Positions 62,178-64,000 of a stretch of DNA of 64,000 bases are shown here, in pieces. Origin of the DNA: Numida meleagris (lineage: Eukaryota > Chordata > Aves > Galliformes > Numididae); contig NC_034412.1 of assembly GCF_002078875.1 (NCBI RefSeq), positions 28,066,746 through 28,130,745 on the forward strand, given 5' to 3'. The position numbers and the translations under genes were made by a program. The notes beneath the pieces were generated by a model. That model was not told the DNA's origin, searched no databases, and saw only the letters and a program-made list of their open reading frames with translations. The number at the start of each line of letters is the position of its first letter. Positions within the stretch are counted from its first letter, which is position 1.

Positions 62178-64000
62178 GGTCTGGCTCTCCAGGCAACCGT
62201 TGGAGAGTTCAGATTCTGACAGAGGTGTATTAGAATCCGGGCGGTGCAAGCGATATTGAGAGGCCATGCAAAGCATGAGCCTATTCGCCTGCCGGAACCG
62301 TGCCGGATCACTAATTTGTGGCAGTATAGACTCCCGGGGGGACAGGATGAAATATCAAGGACTGTGCAGGAATTAGAAAAAGCTAGGATCATAAGACCTG
62401 CACATAGCCCGTATAATTCCCCCATAGGGCCAGTGCGGAAGTCAGATGGCACATGGAGAATGACGGTAGACTACAGAGAAATAAGGTCACGCCGCCTGTT
62501 CACGCCGCCTGTTCACGCAGCCGTACCCAATATTGCCTCCCTAATGGACACATTGAGTAGGGAAATAAAAACCTACCATTGTGTCCTAGACTTGGCAAAT
62601 GCATTCTTCAGTATTCCAATTGCTGAAGAATCACAAGACCAGTTCGCATTTACATGGGGAGGCAGGCAGTGGACCTTTCAGGTCCTGCCACAGGGGTACG
62701 TGCATTCATCAACATACTGCCATAACCTAGTGGTGCATGAGCTGGCAAATTGGGAAAAACCTAACACTGTTAGCTTGTATCATTATATTGATGATCTCAT
62801 GTTGACATCTGACTCACTGGAGGCAGTAGGGCAGGCAGCAGATTCATTAACTACCTATCTGCAGGAAAAAGGATGGGCTATAAACTCCCAGAAGGTGCAG
62901 GGTCCAGGCCTATCTGTGAAATTCCTGGGGGTAGTTTGGTCAGGCAAGACCAAAGTACTACCCAGTGCTGTCACAGAGAAGGTTCAGGCATTCCCAGTCC
63001 CTACAACACCAAAGCAGCTGCAGGAGTTCTTGGGTATATTGGGATATTGGTGTTCCTTTATACCTCATTTAGCACAGCTGCTGAGGCCGTTATATAGACT
63101 CACAAAGAAGGGGCATCTATGGGACTGGGGGAGAACAGAACACGAGGCTTTCCAACAGGCAAAACTGGCTGTTAAACAAGCCCAGACACTGGGTATATTT
63201 GATCCTACCCTCCCAGCTGAATTGGACGTTCATGTCACTCAGGACGGCTTTGGCTGGGGCCTGTGGCAACACGAGAGTTCTGTTCAGACCCCAATCGGGT
63301 TCTGGTCTCAGGTCTGGCACGGAGCAGAGGAAAGATACAGCATGATCGAGAAACAGTTATTGGCTGCCTACTCTGCATTACAGGCAGTAGAGCCAATAAC
63401 CCAAACATCTGAGGTCACAGTTAAGACCACCTTGCCAATTCAGAGTTGGGTGAAAGATCAGACCCACCTTCCTAAGACAGGGGTGGCCCAAGCACAGACA
63501 GTGGCGCGATGGGTCGCCTATCTCAGCCAGAGGAATAGTTTGTCTTCATCACCATTGAAAGAAGAACTTCAAAAGATCTTAGGCCCAGTGACATATCACT
63601 GTGATGCACCGAAAGAAACAATGGTCGCTCCACCGGAGAAGAGTCCTGTTCAGGAGGGGGAATATCCCATTCCTGAAGATGCCTGGTATACAGATGGGTC
63701 CAGCAAAGGCAACCCAAGCAAGTGGAGAGCAGTGGCGTACCATCCCTCCACTGACGCAGTCTGGTTTGAACAGGGGGATGGTCAAAGTAGCCAGTGGGCA
63801 GAGCTGCAAGCCGTGTGTATGGTTATCACCAAGGAACCTGGTGACAGTGCACTGAACATCTGCACAGATAGTTGGGCTGTGTATCATGGGCTCACTCTTT
63901 GGATCGCACAGTGGGCCACCCAAGACTGGACCATCCATGCCTGACTGATCTGGGGCAAGGAGATGTGGTTAGACATATGGAATGTGGTTAAATATAGAAC
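62178..64000 (+). pseudogene. ERV pol: RT and RNase H, runs off the window
   Basis: After the TGA at 62,217 the frame is open to 63,941. RT domain in order: SPIGPVRKSDGTWRMTVDYR; first catalytic Asp in VLDLANAFFSIPI (62,589); QFAFTWGGRQWTFQVLPQGY (LPQGY 62,685-62,699); YIDD catalytic box (62,784-62,795); GWAINSQKVQ and KFLGVVWSG. A connection region follows (LGIFDPTLPAELDVHVTQDG, AEERYSMIEKQLLAAYSALQ), then RNase H with YTDGSSKGNP (63,687; Asp), WAELQAV (Glu 63,801) and ICTDSW (Asp 63,867). A TGA at 63,942-63,944 interrupts the same frame, which continues to the window edge. Integrase, if present, lies outside. FAFTW..RQWTFQVLPQGY resembles ERV-L/spuma-like RT. All catalytic residues are kept; the stops and a tandem duplication at 62,490-62,515 are the visible damage. 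Confidence 0.9.
62490..62515 (+). repeat. 13-bp tandem duplication in ERV pol
   Basis: CGCCGCCTGTTCA occurs twice in direct succession (62,490-62,502 and 62,503-62,515). A 13-base gain alone would shift the frame, yet the RT frame is open on both sides, so it appears to be balanced by a nearby loss. Confidence 0.9.

Noticed and set aside
62000..62452. 150-codon minus-strand open frame
   Set aside because: Shadow of ERV protease and pol, with no protein family recognised on this strand.
63945..64000. ERV integrase or env
   Set aside because: The window ends just after RNase H; no integrase HHCC or DDE motif and no env sequence is present to support either.
1..64000. CRISPR arrays, bacterial operons, phage or tRNA/rRNA genes
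   Set aside because: No direct-repeat/spacer pattern, no dense coding, no cloverleaf or rRNA-like sequence recognised. All repeats and coding relics are of vertebrate mobile-element type.

Overview
The window is 64 kb of AT-rich, gene-poor vertebrate nuclear DNA, almost certainly from a bird. About a dozen CR1 (chicken repeat 1) LINE fragments have the CR1-type 3' end, whose final motif resembles CATAGAATCA on one strand and TGATTCTATG on the other. There are also two solo LTRs of ERV-L type, a degenerate mariner that looks like Galluhop, and a young endogenous retrovirus (ERV). A galliform (chicken, turkey or quail group) is the best guess, from the mariner and the ERV; the sequence alone does not give the species. 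Two runs of N, both inside CR1 copies, point to a draft assembly.

Positions 1 to about 57,000 hold no host exon, RNA gene or CpG island that I can recognise. Open frames outside repeats are at most 138 codons. This is either a large intron or a gene desert, with CR1 fragments in both orientations: minus at 1.3, 3.3, 9.7, 13.0, 35.5, 40.1 and 40.5 kb; plus at 11.5, 25.3, 32.0, 33.9 and 45.9 kb. The most informative are an old copy at 25.3 kb that keeps remnants of the ORF1 esterase and the endonuclease, and a copy at 40.5-41.7 kb with a 372-codon open fragment of reverse transcriptase (RT) and the region after it. An internally deleted mariner lies at 24.4-24.9 kb. Solo LTRs lie at 52.06 and 55.99 kb, each with a short target-site duplication. 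A CTCF-like motif beside an octamer motif at 8.8 kb is the best candidate regulatory site.

From about 57,005 to the right edge there is a plus-strand ERV: a short 5' LTR, a primer-binding site that best fits tRNA-Arg, a very short leader, a frame-broken gag with an N-terminal coiled coil, protease, and a pol that is nearly open through RT and RNase H and runs out of the window. The protease is split by a 3.0-kb 5'-truncated CR1 (58,946-61,943) in the same orientation, itself broken by frameshifts, a stop and a 785-base gap. The gag layout recalls the galliform Soprano/ENS-1 (ERNI) family, and the pol resembles ERV-L or spuma-like pol. Both assignments are from memory, not from a search.

The genes do not form a host pathway. 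The window records successive transposition: old CR1 and mariner, ERV-L LTR insertion and recombination to solo LTRs, then the ERV, then a CR1 inside it. I see no previously undescribed functional system. The oddities most worth checking are the nested ERV/CR1, a 13-bp duplication that appears to restore the pol frame, a 99-bp internal duplication in a CR1 ORF2, and the CTCF/octamer site.
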